From Myxococcales bacterium (lineage in GTDB: Bacteria > Myxococcota > Polyangia > Nannocystales > Nannocystaceae): DNA of 64,000 nt. A program made the position numbers and the translations under genes. The notes beneath the pieces were generated by a model, which did not search any database, was not told the DNA's origin, and was given only the letters and a program-made list of their open reading frames with translations. The stretch lies in NCBI GenBank assembly GCA_016793465.1, contig JAEUJW010000048.1, positions 20,324 through 84,323 on the forward strand, written 5' to 3'. The stretch's first letter is position 1, and every line of letters begins with the position of its first letter. This document shows positions 26,618 through 35,916 of this stretch, one piece after another.

Positions 26618-27658
26618 ATGACCGCCACGACCACCGCCACGACCCACCCCGCCCAGAGCCCCCTCACCGCGACCCCGACCATGCAGGCGGTCGTGGCGTC
26701 GGAGTACGGACCCGCGTCGCAGCTGCGCGTGGCGACGGTGGCACGACCCGCGATCGGCGAGGACGAGGTCCTGGTGCGCGTGCACGCCGCGGGCCTCGAT
26801 CGCGGCGCGTGGCACCTCATGACCGGGAAGCCCTACCTGATGCGGCTCATGGGGTTCGGGCTGTTGCGGCCCAGGAACGGGGTGCTGGGCCGCGAGGTCG
26901 CGGGGACGGTGGTCGAGGTCGGGGCCAGGGTCACGCGCTTCGCCGCCGGCGACGCGGTCTTCGGCATCGGCGAGGGGTCGTTCGCCGAGTACGTGCGCGC
27001 GCGCGCAGACAAGCTGGCGAACACGCCGGCGGGCGTCTCGAGCGAGCGGGCAGCGACGATCGGCATCTCGGGCCTGACCGCCCTGCAGGCGCTGCGCGAC
27101 GCGGGGCGGCTCGTCGCCGGTCAGCGGGTGCTGATCATCGGCGCGTCGGGCGGCGTGGGCAGCTTCGCCGTTCAGATCGCCCGCTCGATGGGCGCCGAGG
27201 TCACGGGAGCGTGCAGCACGGCGAAGCTCGAGCTCGTGCGCTCGCTGGGCGCGCAGCACGTCCTCGACTACACCCGCGAGGACATCGTCGGCGGCCCGCA
27301 GCGCTACGACCTCATCCTCGACACCGGCGGCAACACCCCGGCCGCGCGCCTGCGCCGCGCGCTCACGCCGAACGGCGTCGCGGTGCTCGTGGGCGGCGAG
27401 AACGGCGGCAGCGTGACCGGCGGCTTCTTCGGGCGCCCGCTGTGGGGTATGGCGCTGACGTTGTTCAGCCGGCAGCGCTTCGCGATCTTCATGGCCAGGG
27501 AGACCCACGTCGACCTCGAACGCCTCGGCCAGATGCTGGCCGAGGGCACGGTGAGCCCCAGCATCGACCGGGTCTGCTCGCTCGCGGAGGTGAAGGGCGC
27601 GATGCGCGACCTCGAGGCGGGCCGGGTGCGCGGCAAGGTGTGCGTCGCGGTGGCGTGA
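26618..27658 (+). CDS. Zinc-independent MDR / quinone-oxidoreductase-like enzyme
   Basis: A 346-residue medium-chain dehydrogenase/reductase. CCAGGAGCC precedes the ATG. After ~20 Thr/Ala-rich residues the GroES-like domain starts ([46 protein letters not shown]). The NAD(P) site is [18 protein letters not shown]. The Cys/His ligands of catalytic zinc in alcohol dehydrogenases are absent, as in quinone reductases. Likely role: NADPH reduction of an unsaturated or quinone compound, perhaps the inducer of the divergent TetR. Confidence 0.9.
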   Translation: MTATTTATTHPAQSPLTATPTMQAVVASEYGPASQLRVATVARPAIGEDEVLVRVHAAGLDRGAWHLMTGKPYLMRLMGFGLLRPRNGVLGREVAGTVVEVGARVTRFAAGDAVFGIGEGSFAEYVRARADKLANTPAGVSSERAATIGISGLTALQALRDAGRLVAGQRVLIIGASGGVGSFAVQIARSMGAEVTGACSTAKLELVRSLGAQHVLDYTREDIVGGPQRYDLILDTGGNTPAARLRRALTPNGVAVLVGGENGGSVTGGFFGRPLWGMALTLFSRQRFAIFMARETHVDLERLGQMLAEGTVSPSIDRVCSLAEVKGAMRDLEAGRVRGKVCVAVA

Positions 27659-27669
27659 GGGTCACGCGG

Positions 27670-27872
27670 TGCACGTGAGGCCCGGGGCTGCGGGCGGTCG
27701 CGCCGGGATCGAGGTGGATGCGGTAGCCTTGGTCGCGCGCGTCGGGACCCGGTCGCGCTCGAACACCTCGCAGGCCACGCTGCGCCAGCGCGTGTGCCAG
27801 CACGAGCCCACCGAGCCCGGCGCCGGCGATGATGACGGGCTCGTGCGCCGCGGGTGCAGCGTATCGCGTCAC
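27670..27872 (-). pseudogene. N-terminal remnant of an FAD-dependent monooxygenase, frameshifted
   Basis: From a GTG at 27872 the frame gives HEPVIIAGAGLGGLVLAHALAQRGL, the FAD-binding GxGxxG fingerprint. The expected next strand EVFERDRV is found in another frame, and the following DARDQGYRIHLDP is back in the first frame, which means two compensating indels. Similarity then ends at the MDR gene's 3' end. About 65 residues of a usual ~400 remain. It suggests the TetR/MDR locus once included a monooxygenase. Confidence 0.6.
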
Positions 27873-27964
27873 GGCGACGCCGGTCCATGGCGAGGGCTTT
27901 AGGCGCGAGCCAACCGGGGGGCGCGGAACAGACAACCGGGGTCGGTCGTGAGAGCATCGCGGCG

Positions 27965-29299
27965 ATGCTACCTCCGGGTCCGGAACGATCACCTCGCGTG
28001 TGGGACCTCGCAGGGCTGCGCCGCGACCCGCTGCGCTACTTCGCCGAGCTGCGCCGCCACGGCGAGGTCGCGCACGTGGCGGTGAGGGCGGCGGGCCTGC
28101 TGCTGGTGCGGATCACGCTCGTGCAGGACCCGGCGATAATCAAAAAGATCCTCGTCGACGACGACGAGTGGTTCGAGAAGCCGCGCGCGCTCAAGAAGTT
28201 GAAGCTGGTGCTCGGCGAAGGGCTGTTGACCAGCGAGGGCGACCACCACCGGCGCCAGCGGCGGTCGATGCAGCCGGCGTTCCACCGCGAGGCGATCCTC
28301 GGGTATGCGCCGACGATGGTCGCGTGCGCGGCGCAGGCGGAGGCGCGCTGGACCGACGGGGCGAGGCTCGACATGGCGACCGAGCTGATGCACGTGACGC
28401 TGGCGATCGCGGGTCGCACGTTGTTCAGCGTCGATGTCACGGCCGAGGCCGACGAGATCGGGGACGCCCTGGCGACGCTGATGGAGGGCTTCCCGGACCT
28501 CCTCTCGCCGTTCGCGCCGTTCTGGCGGCTAGTGCGACGCAGGCAGGCCCGGGCGATCGCGGCGGCGCTGACGCGTATCGACGAGACGATCTTCCGCATC
28601 ATCGCGGCGCGGCGGGCCACCGGGGAGCTCGGCGACGACCTCCTGGGCCGGCTGCTGGCGGCCCAGGACGAGGGCAAGGCCGGCATGACGGCGCAGCAGG
28701 TCCGCGACGAGGCGGTCACGCTGTTCCTCGCCGGTCACGAGACGACCGCGGTGGCGCTGGCGTGGACGTTCTACCTGCTGGCCCGGCACCCGCCTGCGCT
28801 CGCCGCGTTGCACGCCGAGCTCGACGCGACCCTCGGCGGGCGCCTGCCGACCGCGGACGACCTGCCGCGGCTGGTCTACACGCGCCGCGCGCTGCAGGAG
28901 GCGATGCGCCTGTATCCGCCGGCGCACACGTTCGGCCGCGGGGTCCTGCGCGAGTACAGGGCCGGGCCGTACACGATCCCCGCGGGGCGCAGCATGGTGT
29001 TCATCTGCCCGTTCTTGCTGCACCGCGACGAGCGATTCTTCCCGGCGCCGCTCGAGTTCCGGCCGGAGCGGTGGACGCCGGAGTTCGAGGCGGGGCTGCC
29101 GCGGTTCGCATACGTGCCGTTCGGCGGCGGGGCACGGGTGTGCATCGGGTCGGCGTTCGCGTGGATGGAGGGGACGCTGGCGCTTGCGACGTTGCTGCGG
29201 CGCTTCACGATCGAGCTGGCGCCGGGGGCGGTGGTCGAGCCGGTGCCGCGGGTGACGCTGCGGCCGAGCGCGCTGCCGATGATCGTGCGGCGGCGGTGA
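27965..29299 (+). CDS. Cytochrome P450
   Basis: A 444-residue P450. It starts MLPPGPE, the proline-rich entry typical of class II-like bacterial P450s; a longer start at 27890 is possible. The I-helix has AGHETT (256-261), the ExxR helix is EAMR, the meander has FRPERW, and the haem loop is FGGGARVCIG with Cys393 as axial ligand. No membrane anchor is present, so it is soluble. No ferredoxin or reductase gene lies nearby. The substrate is unknown; the following acyl-CoA dehydrogenase-like gene is on the same strand after 160 bases. Confidence 0.95.
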   Translation: MLPPGPERSPRVWDLAGLRRDPLRYFAELRRHGEVAHVAVRAAGLLLVRITLVQDPAIIKKILVDDDEWFEKPRALKKLKLVLGEGLLTSEGDHHRRQRRSMQPAFHREAILGYAPTMVACAAQAEARWTDGARLDMATELMHVTLAIAGRTLFSVDVTAEADEIGDALATLMEGFPDLLSPFAPFWRLVRRRQARAIAAALTRIDETIFRIIAARRATGELGDDLLGRLLAAQDEGKAGMTAQQVRDEAVTLFLAGHETTAVALAWTFYLLARHPPALAALHAELDATLGGRLPTADDLPRLVYTRRALQEAMRLYPPAHTFGRGVLREYRAGPYTIPAGRSMVFICPFLLHRDERFFPAPLEFRPERWTPEFEAGLPRFAYVPFGGGARVCIGSAFAWMEGTLALATLLRRFTIELAPGAVVEPVPRVTLRPSALPMIVRRR

Positions 29300-29459
29300 A
29301 GGTGTCCGAGGGCACAGCCCCGACCGACACGATGCCAGCCCCAGCGACAGCCGTCCGCCCGCCCTCGCCGACAGCGCCGCCGACCAGCGTGGTAACAGGG
29401 ACCCGATCGGCGCGCCGCGGGTTGACGCGGCGCGCGAGGCTCTGTTAAGGACGAACGGC

Positions 29460-30566
29460 ATGGACCCGCTGCTCGCGCTCTGTGACGGCCTCACCGACGA
29501 ACTGGCGCCGCAGGCGGCCGCGATCGAGGCGGCCCGGCGCGTACCGCCGGCGCTGATGCGGCGGCTCGCCGCGCTCGGGCTGTTTCGCCGCGCGCTGCCG
29601 CGGACCTGCGGCGGCGACGGCGACGGACCGCGCGGCGTGCTCGAGGCCCTGCGCCTGCTGGCGCGGGCCGACAGCTCGGTCGGCTGGTGCGCCATGATCA
29701 GCACGACCGCGGCCGCGTTCGCGGCCTACATGGACCCGGAGACGGCGCGTCGGCTGTTCGTCGCCGACCCGGAGGCGCTCGCGGCCGGGGTGTTCGCGCC
29801 GCGCGGGCGCGCCGTCGCGGTCGACGGCGGGTACAGCCTGACCGGCCGCTGGGAGTTCGCCTCGCACTGCGAGAACGTCGACTGGATCGGGCTCGGCGGG
29901 CTGGTCGCGGCCGACGGCGGCCCGGCGTTCCGCCTGTTCTTCGTGCCGACGGCCGCGATCGAGGTGGCCCCCCGCTGGGACGTGCTCGGCCTGCGCGGCA
30001 CGGGCAGCCACGACGTCGGGGTCGACGAGGTCCACGTCCCCGAGGCGCTGGCCGTCCCGCTCACCGACGTCGCGGCGCCGACGCTGCCGTTCTTCGGTTG
30101 GCTGGCGCTGTGCGTCGCCGCGGTCGCGCTCGGCGTCGCCGAGGCCGCGCTGACCGCCTTCACGACCGGCGCCCGGCGGGCGCCCGCGTCCGGCAAGCCG
30201 CTGACGGCGCGGCCCTCGACCCAGCAGGCGCTCGCCGCGGCGATCGGGCGCCACGCGGCCGCGCGCGTGTACCTGCTCGACGAGGCCGAGCGCGCGTGGG
30301 CCGCGGCGCAGCGCGGCGAGCCGCTCGACCTGACGACGCGGGCCCGCCTGCGGCTCGCCGCCTGCGACGCGGTCGGCCACGCGGTCGCGGTCGTCGACGC
30401 CGCCTACCACGAGCTCGGCGGCGCCTCGATCCGCGACGGCGACGCCGTCCAGCGGCGCTTCCGCGACATCCACACCATGACCCAGCACCTCATGGTCGGA
30501 CCCGCCGCGCGCGACATGGCCGCCCGCGTGCTCGCCGGGGTCCCGGTCGACACCTCGACCCTGTGA
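29460..30566 (+). CDS. Acyl-CoA dehydrogenase-like flavoprotein
   Basis: A 368-residue member of the acyl-CoA dehydrogenase superfamily. Seen are the N-terminal helical domain (ALMRRLAALGLFRRALP, ADSSVGWCAMIS), the middle beta domain (LTGRWEFASHCENVDWIGLGG) and LRGTGSHDVGVDEVHVP, then the C-terminal helical bundle ending in AYHELGGASI and RDIHTMTQHLMVG. The pattern is closer to the HsaA/flavin-dependent monooxygenase branch than to beta-oxidation enzymes; the catalytic Glu of the latter is not evident. Possible partner of the P450. Confidence 0.82.
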   Translation: MDPLLALCDGLTDELAPQAAAIEAARRVPPALMRRLAALGLFRRALPRTCGGDGDGPRGVLEALRLLARADSSVGWCAMISTTAAAFAAYMDPETARRLFVADPEALAAGVFAPRGRAVAVDGGYSLTGRWEFASHCENVDWIGLGGLVAADGGPAFRLFFVPTAAIEVAPRWDVLGLRGTGSHDVGVDEVHVPEALAVPLTDVAAPTLPFFGWLALCVAAVALGVAEAALTAFTTGARRAPASGKPLTARPSTQQALAAAIGRHAAARVYLLDEAERAWAAAQRGEPLDLTTRARLRLAACDAVGHAVAVVDAAYHELGGASIRDGDAVQRRFRDIHTMTQHLMVGPAARDMAARVLAGVPVDTSTL

Positions 30567-30693
30567 CCCGCCCGCCCCGGTCGACAGCTCGACCTGCGAT
30601 CCGCGGGCGAGGGCGCCGAGGACGGTCGCGGCGGTCGGCGGGGCCATGCGGAGGCGACGTCCTTCAGACCACGAGCCCAAGGGGGCGGGTGGT

Positions 30694-30714
30694 AGCCCTC
30701 GGCTGACGAGGGCT
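30694..30714. terminator. Hairpin between convergent genes, possibly bidirectional
   Basis: AGCCCTCG and CGAGGGCT form a perfect 8-bp stem with a 5-base loop, nine bases past the stop of the minus-strand lipoprotein gene and about 130 bases past the stop of the plus-strand flavoprotein gene. Confidence 0.5.
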
Positions 30715-30722
30715 GTGGTCGG

Positions 30723-33431
30723 TCAGCCGGGGATGAAGCACTCGCCGCCGCTGGCGTTGTTGTCCTCGACGCACTCGTCGACGACGTTGTCGGGGTCGAT
30801 GATGGCGCGGATGGTGAAGGGCAGGGGCGGGGAGGGGTCGGGCAGGGCGACGTCGAGGTCGAGGACCTCGAACTGACCGGGCAGCAGGGCGCCGTTGGTG
30901 GCGGTGTCGAGCAGCGGGGTGATCATGCCGTCCTTGTCGAGCTCGATGTGCACGGGCGTGCCGGCGGGGATCTCGACGGCGCCGTTGTTCTTGACGACGA
31001 TCGAGACGTCGAGCTGCTGCATGTCGAACCCGGCCGGGTCGCACAGCAGGCCGACGACGGTGGCGTCGGGGGCGTTGAACAGACCGCCGGGCTGGACGTT
31101 CTGGCGGAAGTTATTGAAGCGGGCGTTCTGCCAGTTGGGCGCCTCGGGGCTCGAGATGTCGCCGTCCTTGCCGATGTTCGTGATGTGGTAGGCGTGCTCG
31201 TTCCACACCCGGCGGGTGCGGACCCAGTCGTTCTCGGCGCCGCTCCACACCTCGAGGCCGGGCATGCCGCCGTTGTAGCTGTTCTCGCCGATGACGATGT
31301 CGGCGTGGCCGTCGCGGTTGACGTCGGCGATGACGGGCATCTCGATGCGGGTGTGGCTGCGGTAGGTGTTGTCGCTGAAGAGCACGGCGCCGGTGGTGCC
31401 GTCGAAGATGCGGAAGTGGATCTCGTCGGCGTAGATGACCTCGGCCTTCTCGTCGCCCTCGAAGTCGAACACGCTCGAGGCGGTGACGCGGCTGCTGCAG
31501 TCCTCGTTGGTCGTCTTCCACAGGATGCCCTTGTCGGAGCAGCCCATCGGCAGGGGATCGATGTTGCAGTCGAGGTCGGCGACCACGTAGTAGTCGGCCG
31601 AGGCGGTGCCGATCTCCGGGCGGCCGTCGCCGTCGAAGTCGGCGACGGTGGGCGGGCCCGACTCGTTGTTGGGGCAGTCGATCTTCGGCAGCTTGATGCG
31701 GTGCAGCTCGCTGCCGTCGGTGTCGAGCACGAACACCTCGCCGCGGCGGATGATGACGACCTCGGCCTGGGGGTCGTCGTCGAAGTCGGCGACGGCGTTG
31801 AAGCCGTCGCACGGCACGCCGCCGCCGCACGGGGAGTTGTCGCCGACGTAGGCGTAGGTCCACATCACGCTGCCGTCGGCGCGGTAGGCGGTGTTGCCGG
31901 CGAGGACCTCCTGGGTGCCGTCGAGGTCGATGTCGGCGACGGTCGAGGCGGGGCCGAGGAAGCCGTTGTTGCCGATCCCGCCGGCGCCCATGCCGGTGAC
32001 CACGCCGTCCCACAGGAGGGTGCCGTCGAGGCCGTCGAGGGCGACGTTGCCGATGACGACCTCGGGGGCGCCGTCACCCTCGAGGTCGGCGAGCGAGATG
32101 GTCGGGCCGCCGCGGGTGTGGACGTTCCACGTGGGGTACGTGGTGTTGTGCCACATGAGCTCCCACTGGGTGGCGTCGGCGCTGACGCGGCGGAACGCGG
32201 CGGTGCCCTGGGGCTGGCCGTTGACCTTGGTGACGGCGACGAGCTCGGGCACGCCGTCGAGGTCGAGGTCGCCGCCGGCGATGCCGACGTCGTTGGTCAG
32301 CACCGGCATGTTGATCGAGGCCAGCGTCGTCATGGTGTTGTCGTCGTTGCACTGGCCCGAGACGATGCGCAGGGTGCCGTCGACGTTGCAGCAGCCGTTG
32401 CCGTTGAAGTTGTAGGTCATGAAGGCGATGTCGGGCGTGTCGAGGTCGTCGGTCGCGCCGTCGCCGTTGTCGTCGCTGAGGTTGAGCACGATCGGGGTGG
32501 CGACGACGTCGGGCCGGCTCGGGTCGACCATGAGGCCGGCGGGGGTCCAGCGGCAGTCCTGCTGCGGCATGAAGGGGCCGAACTCGGGCACGAACTCGCA
32601 CTGCGGGAGCACGTCGTCGGGCACGCACTTGCCGAGGTAGCCGGGGCAGACCTGGTCGGCGGGGCACTCCTCGTCGAACTCGCACTCGGCGCCGGGCACG
32701 ACGCAGGTGTTGGCGACGCAGGTGGTGCCGCCCTCGCAGCACTGCTCGAGCGCCTCGCCGCAGATCTCGCCGTTGGGGCACTTGTCGACGCAGGCGACGC
32801 CGTCGCAGACCTGCTCGACGTCGCAGCACACGTCGCTGCAGAAGCTGTTGGGCGGAGACTCGTCGACGGCGTCGTTGCAGTCGTCGTCGATGCCGTTGCA
32901 CACCTCGGTGCCGTCGGGGTTGGCGCCGGGCTCCTGGTCGTTGCAGTCGGTGTTGTCGCCGGCGACGTGGCCGTCGACGGGCACGCAGCTGAGCTCGGGC
33001 GCGGCGTCCGCGTCGCCGAAGCCGTCGCCGTCGGCGTCGGGGTACCAGGGCTGGGCGTCGGGGTCGCTGCCGGCGCACACGAGCGCGTCCTCGCCGTCGC
33101 AGGTCCACACGGTCTCGTCGCAGCCGCCGCAGGCGGCGCCGGGCTCCGCGTCCAGCGGGGTGCAGCCGCCGCAGGCGTTGGGCTCGGGGCAGGTGGTGTT
33201 GCTGGCCGACTGCGAGCCGGTCGGGACGTCGCTGGTGGTGTCGCCGGTGGCGTCACCAGTGTCGGGGCCGGCGCTGGTCGGGGTCAGGCTGACGCTGCCG
33301 CCGGTGTCGGAGGACGAGCCGCCGGTCTGTGCGCCGTCGTCGTCGCCGCACGCGACCGCGAGCACGAGCGCCGCGCTCCACCCGTACACGCGCCCGATCT
33401 GCCAACCACGAGGATCCATCCGCGTCGCCAT
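30723..33431 (-). CDS. Surface lipoprotein with MopE metal-binding motif, FG-GAP repeats and CARDB domain
   Basis: A 902-residue lipoprotein; GGAGGT lies eight bases upstream of ATG 33431. Lipobox Cys28 follows ALVLAVAC, then an Asp/Gly/Thr/Ser linker. Residues ~125-195 form a MopE-type motif (DADGDGFGD, GDNTDCNDQEPGANPDG, CNGIDDDCNDAVDE). A Cys-rich block follows (~195-270). The middle has many FG-GAP/VCBS-like calcium repeats (DLDLDGVPELV, DFDGDGRPEIG, DVNRDGHADIV). The C-terminus (~800-902) is a CARDB Ig-like domain ending with VVDECVEDNN. Probably displayed on the outer membrane as an adhesion or metal-binding protein. Confidence 0.9.
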   Translation of the reverse strand: MATRMDPRGWQIGRVYGWSAALVLAVACGDDDGAQTGGSSSDTGGSVSLTPTSAGPDTGDATGDTTSDVPTGSQSASNTTCPEPNACGGCTPLDAEPGAACGGCDETVWTCDGEDALVCAGSDPDAQPWYPDADGDGFGDADAAPELSCVPVDGHVAGDNTDCNDQEPGANPDGTEVCNGIDDDCNDAVDESPPNSFCSDVCCDVEQVCDGVACVDKCPNGEICGEALEQCCEGGTTCVANTCVVPGAECEFDEECPADQVCPGYLGKCVPDDVLPQCEFVPEFGPFMPQQDCRWTPAGLMVDPSRPDVVATPIVLNLSDDNGDGATDDLDTPDIAFMTYNFNGNGCCNVDGTLRIVSGQCNDDNTMTTLASINMPVLTNDVGIAGGDLDLDGVPELVAVTKVNGQPQGTAAFRRVSADATQWELMWHNTTYPTWNVHTRGGPTISLADLEGDGAPEVVIGNVALDGLDGTLLWDGVVTGMGAGGIGNNGFLGPASTVADIDLDGTQEVLAGNTAYRADGSVMWTYAYVGDNSPCGGGVPCDGFNAVADFDDDPQAEVVIIRRGEVFVLDTDGSELHRIKLPKIDCPNNESGPPTVADFDGDGRPEIGTASADYYVVADLDCNIDPLPMGCSDKGILWKTTNEDCSSRVTASSVFDFEGDEKAEVIYADEIHFRIFDGTTGAVLFSDNTYRSHTRIEMPVIADVNRDGHADIVIGENSYNGGMPGLEVWSGAENDWVRTRRVWNEHAYHITNIGKDGDISSPEAPNWQNARFNNFRQNVQPGGLFNAPDATVVGLLCDPAGFDMQQLDVSIVVKNNGAVEIPAGTPVHIELDKDGMITPLLDTATNGALLPGQFEVLDLDVALPDPSPPLPFTIRAIIDPDNVVDECVEDNNASGGECFIPG

Positions 33432-33501
33432 CGTCCACCTCCCGAGCCGGCGACGAGCATGACGGAAGCGGCGCGGGCCGCCAAGACGGGTCGGCGGCGG
33501 A

Positions 33502-34545
33502 TCAGCCCGCGTTCGCGTGGTCCTCGAGCAGACGGCGGGCGAGCCCGCGACCGGCCCGAAACGCGCCCTGGACCCCGGCCTCGCGGGTGAAGGCGTCGCT
33601 GGCCAGGCCGAGCCGCGAGCCGCCCGGGAGGCCGAACACGAGGGGCGCGGACATCTCGGTCGAGAGCTCGACCTTGGCGTAGCGCCAGCGGTGGACGTCG
33701 GACCACGCGGTCTCGCGGGCCCACGCGCCGCACAGGCGGGCGAGCTCGTCGACGAGGGCGGCGCGCCACACGTCGGGGCCCCGCTCGAGGTGGGCGCGCG
33801 ACCACTCGGCGCGGGCCTGGGCGACGAGCACGCGGTACGTCGGGTCCGCGCGCTTGGCCGAGTCGTGGGCGACGAGCTGCAGGATCTCCGAGCCCTCGGG
33901 GTAGAGGATGTCGAACCCCGGGTCGCCGGCGGCCGGGTCGTAGCCGGCGACGAGGGTCACGCTCGGGAAGCTGCGCACCGACTCGAGCAGGGCGTGCACG
34001 GCGCGCAGGGTCCGCCCCTCCTCGCTCGGCAGCACGGCCTGGGACTGCGGCGCCGGCATGGTGAGCACGACGTCGCGGGCGCGCTGGGGGGCGCCGTCCT
34101 CGACGTCGAGCACGACCCCGCGGCCGTCGGTGCGGATCCGGGTGACGCGCGCGCCGAGGCGGAGCGGGACGTCGCGCGCGATCTGCCGCGGCCAGGCGTT
34201 GACGCCCTCGGCGTACGCGAGGCGCTGCTGGCCGGGGCGGAAGGCCGCGGGGTGGCACGGCGGGCCGCTGCCGGCGACGCGGTGCGGCCAGCCGCGGAGG
34301 ACGGTCGCGGGCACGTCGGCGAGCGCGGCGAGGAGGTCGTCGTCGTCGCTGTGGTAGTAGGCGAGGCCGAAGTCGACGGGCTGGCCCATCATGCGGCGGG
34401 TCGCGCAGCGCCCGCCGACGCCGCGGCTCTTCTCGAGCACGAGGACGCGCAGGCCGGCCGCCAACAGCTCGCGCGCACACACCAGGCCAGCGATGCCGGC
34501 GCCGACGATCGCGACGTCGACGGTGTCGTCGGAGACAGGAGGCAT
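33502..34545 (-). CDS. Renalase-like NAD(P)/FAD-dependent oxidoreductase
   Basis: A 347-residue flavoprotein; ACAGGAGGC sits directly upstream of ATG 34545. The FAD site is VAIVGAGIAGLVCARELLAAG, followed by LEKSRGVGGRCATRR, a signature of the renalase/protoporphyrinogen-oxidase-like branch, and DFGLAYYHSDD. The C-terminus has GLASDAFTREAGVQGAFRAGRGLA, matching the second FAD contact. Renalases oxidise alpha-forms of NAD(P)H; the bacterial substrate here is unproven. Same strand as the lipoprotein genes on both sides but with independent spacing. Confidence 0.85.
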   Translation of the reverse strand: MPPVSDDTVDVAIVGAGIAGLVCARELLAAGLRVLVLEKSRGVGGRCATRRMMGQPVDFGLAYYHSDDDDLLAALADVPATVLRGWPHRVAGSGPPCHPAAFRPGQQRLAYAEGVNAWPRQIARDVPLRLGARVTRIRTDGRGVVLDVEDGAPQRARDVVLTMPAPQSQAVLPSEEGRTLRAVHALLESVRSFPSVTLVAGYDPAAGDPGFDILYPEGSEILQLVAHDSAKRADPTYRVLVAQARAEWSRAHLERGPDVWRAALVDELARLCGAWARETAWSDVHRWRYAKVELSTEMSAPLVFGLPGGSRLGLASDAFTREAGVQGAFRAGRGLARRLLEDHANAG

Positions 34546-34727
34546 GGCCAAGCATGGTCGACGCGCGCGCGGATGGGGGGACCCGCGACGCCTGGTCGCG
34601 GCGGCGCGGGCCCTCGCGGGCGGTCGTCGCCGGGGCTTCGTGGTACGCGGGCCGCGCAGGCGGCCGGAGGTCTCGCAGCCCGCGCGCGGGCATGCCGGGC
34701 CCAGGGAAAACCCGTGCGCGGCGGCGG

Positions 34728-35768
34728 TCACCCGACCGGGATGTTGACGCAAGCGTCGGCGAGCACGCCGGCGAGCGAGAGGCCGACGACCTCCGCGTAG
34801 TCGGTCTTGGCCTCGATGTCGCCCCAGATCGGCTCGTCGCCGAAGCCCTTCATGAACTGCCACAGGCGCTGGTTCTCGGCGGGCACGCAGGCCTTCAGCA
34901 GGCCCGCGGTGAGCACGCACTCGGGGCAGTCGCCCTTGGCCGCGAGCAGCTTGTCGCGGTAGGTCGCGACCGGCTCGAGCGAGCCGTCGGGGTCGTTGGT
35001 GAGGAAGACGATCAGCAGGATCGAATCGTCGCCGCGCAGGAACCCGGCGTTGGCCATGGCGTTGACCGGGTCGGCGAGGTACCCCACGGCGGCGACCGGC
35101 ATCTCGAGCGAGGAGCCCTGCTCGCCGGCGGCCACGGCGGCGCCGGTGAACCACGCCTTCAGGCCCCCGGGATCGTCGGCGGTGTTCATGGCGTAGTAGG
35201 CCATGCCGTCGTGCACGAACAGCCGGCCCTGCCCGCCGTTGCTGCCGTTGCTGCCGCCGGTCGGCGGCTCGTAGAAGCTCATCAGCAGGTCGACCTCGGC
35301 GGGCGTGCTGCCGATCTGACACATGGTGTTGCCGACCGGGCAATTGTCGGGGCAGCACGGGTCGGAGCCCGCGACCTGACAGGTGAAGTCGGTGGTGGTG
35401 ATGCCGACGTGCAGGTCGACGTTCTCGGGCAGGTTGTCGATGATGGCGTCGACGAACTGCGGGAACGCGTCGGCGAGCGCGACCTGGTACTCGCCCATCG
35501 ACTTCGAGTTGTCGATCACGAACAGCACGTCGACGAACCCGCAGCCGCCCGCGGCGGGCAGGTCGACCTGGTCGGGCAGGTCGAGCTTGTCGGCGGGGCC
35601 CGTGCTGCTGGTGTCGCCGCCGCTCGTGCTGCTCGTCGGCAGCAGGATGCCGCCGGTGGTCGGGTCGGTGGTCTCCGCCGGCTGGCCGGAGGTGGTGGTG
35701 TCGCTGTCGCTCGCAGCGGTGCACGCGCTCGCGGACGCGAGGGCGATCAATAAGGGTAGGCGAGGCAC
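34728..35768 (-). CDS. VWA-type (MIDAS) lipoprotein
   Basis: A 346-residue lipoprotein. GTG 35768 gives a short signal peptide ending ASASAC; a TTG at 35804 would add twelve residues. After a Thr/Ser/Gly/Asp linker comes VDVLFVIDNSKSM, the DxSxS metal-ion-dependent adhesion site of von Willebrand A domains, then LHVGITTTDFTC and ILLIVFLTNDPDG, which fit strands of the fold. Cys pairs (CCPDNC, CPEC) suggest disulphides. Such proteins often mediate surface adhesion or protein assembly. The family recurs in myxobacteria; function is unknown. Confidence 0.82.
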   Translation of the reverse strand: MPRLPLLIALASASACTAASDSDTTTSGQPAETTDPTTGGILLPTSSTSGGDTSSTGPADKLDLPDQVDLPAAGGCGFVDVLFVIDNSKSMGEYQVALADAFPQFVDAIIDNLPENVDLHVGITTTDFTCQVAGSDPCCPDNCPVGNTMCQIGSTPAEVDLLMSFYEPPTGGSNGSNGGQGRLFVHDGMAYYAMNTADDPGGLKAWFTGAAVAAGEQGSSLEMPVAAVGYLADPVNAMANAGFLRGDDSILLIVFLTNDPDGSLEPVATYRDKLLAAKGDCPECVLTAGLLKACVPAENQRLWQFMKGFGDEPIWGDIEAKTDYAEVVGLSLAGVLADACVNIPVG

Positions 35769-35916
35769 CCGGGCAGTATGCGGCACGAGTCGGTGCTGGC
35801 GCAACGAACGTCTCCCGATCCGTCGGGGCGGGGAGGCGGGCCGGCGCGGAGCGAACGACGAGAGACCGAGCTGTCCTTCGGGGCAGGAGCCCGGACCGGA
35901 AGCACGTGGGGCCGGC

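Noticed and set aside
26618..30566. A secondary-metabolite gene cluster around the P450 and flavoproteins
   Set aside because: No PKS, NRPS, terpene or RiPP core gene is present; these are tailoring-type enzymes without a scaffold enzyme.
31000..33590. Long Val/Asp/Gly-rich plus-strand frame opposite the MopE lipoprotein
   Set aside because: It is the mirror of the calcium-loop codons on the minus strand and has no independent signal.
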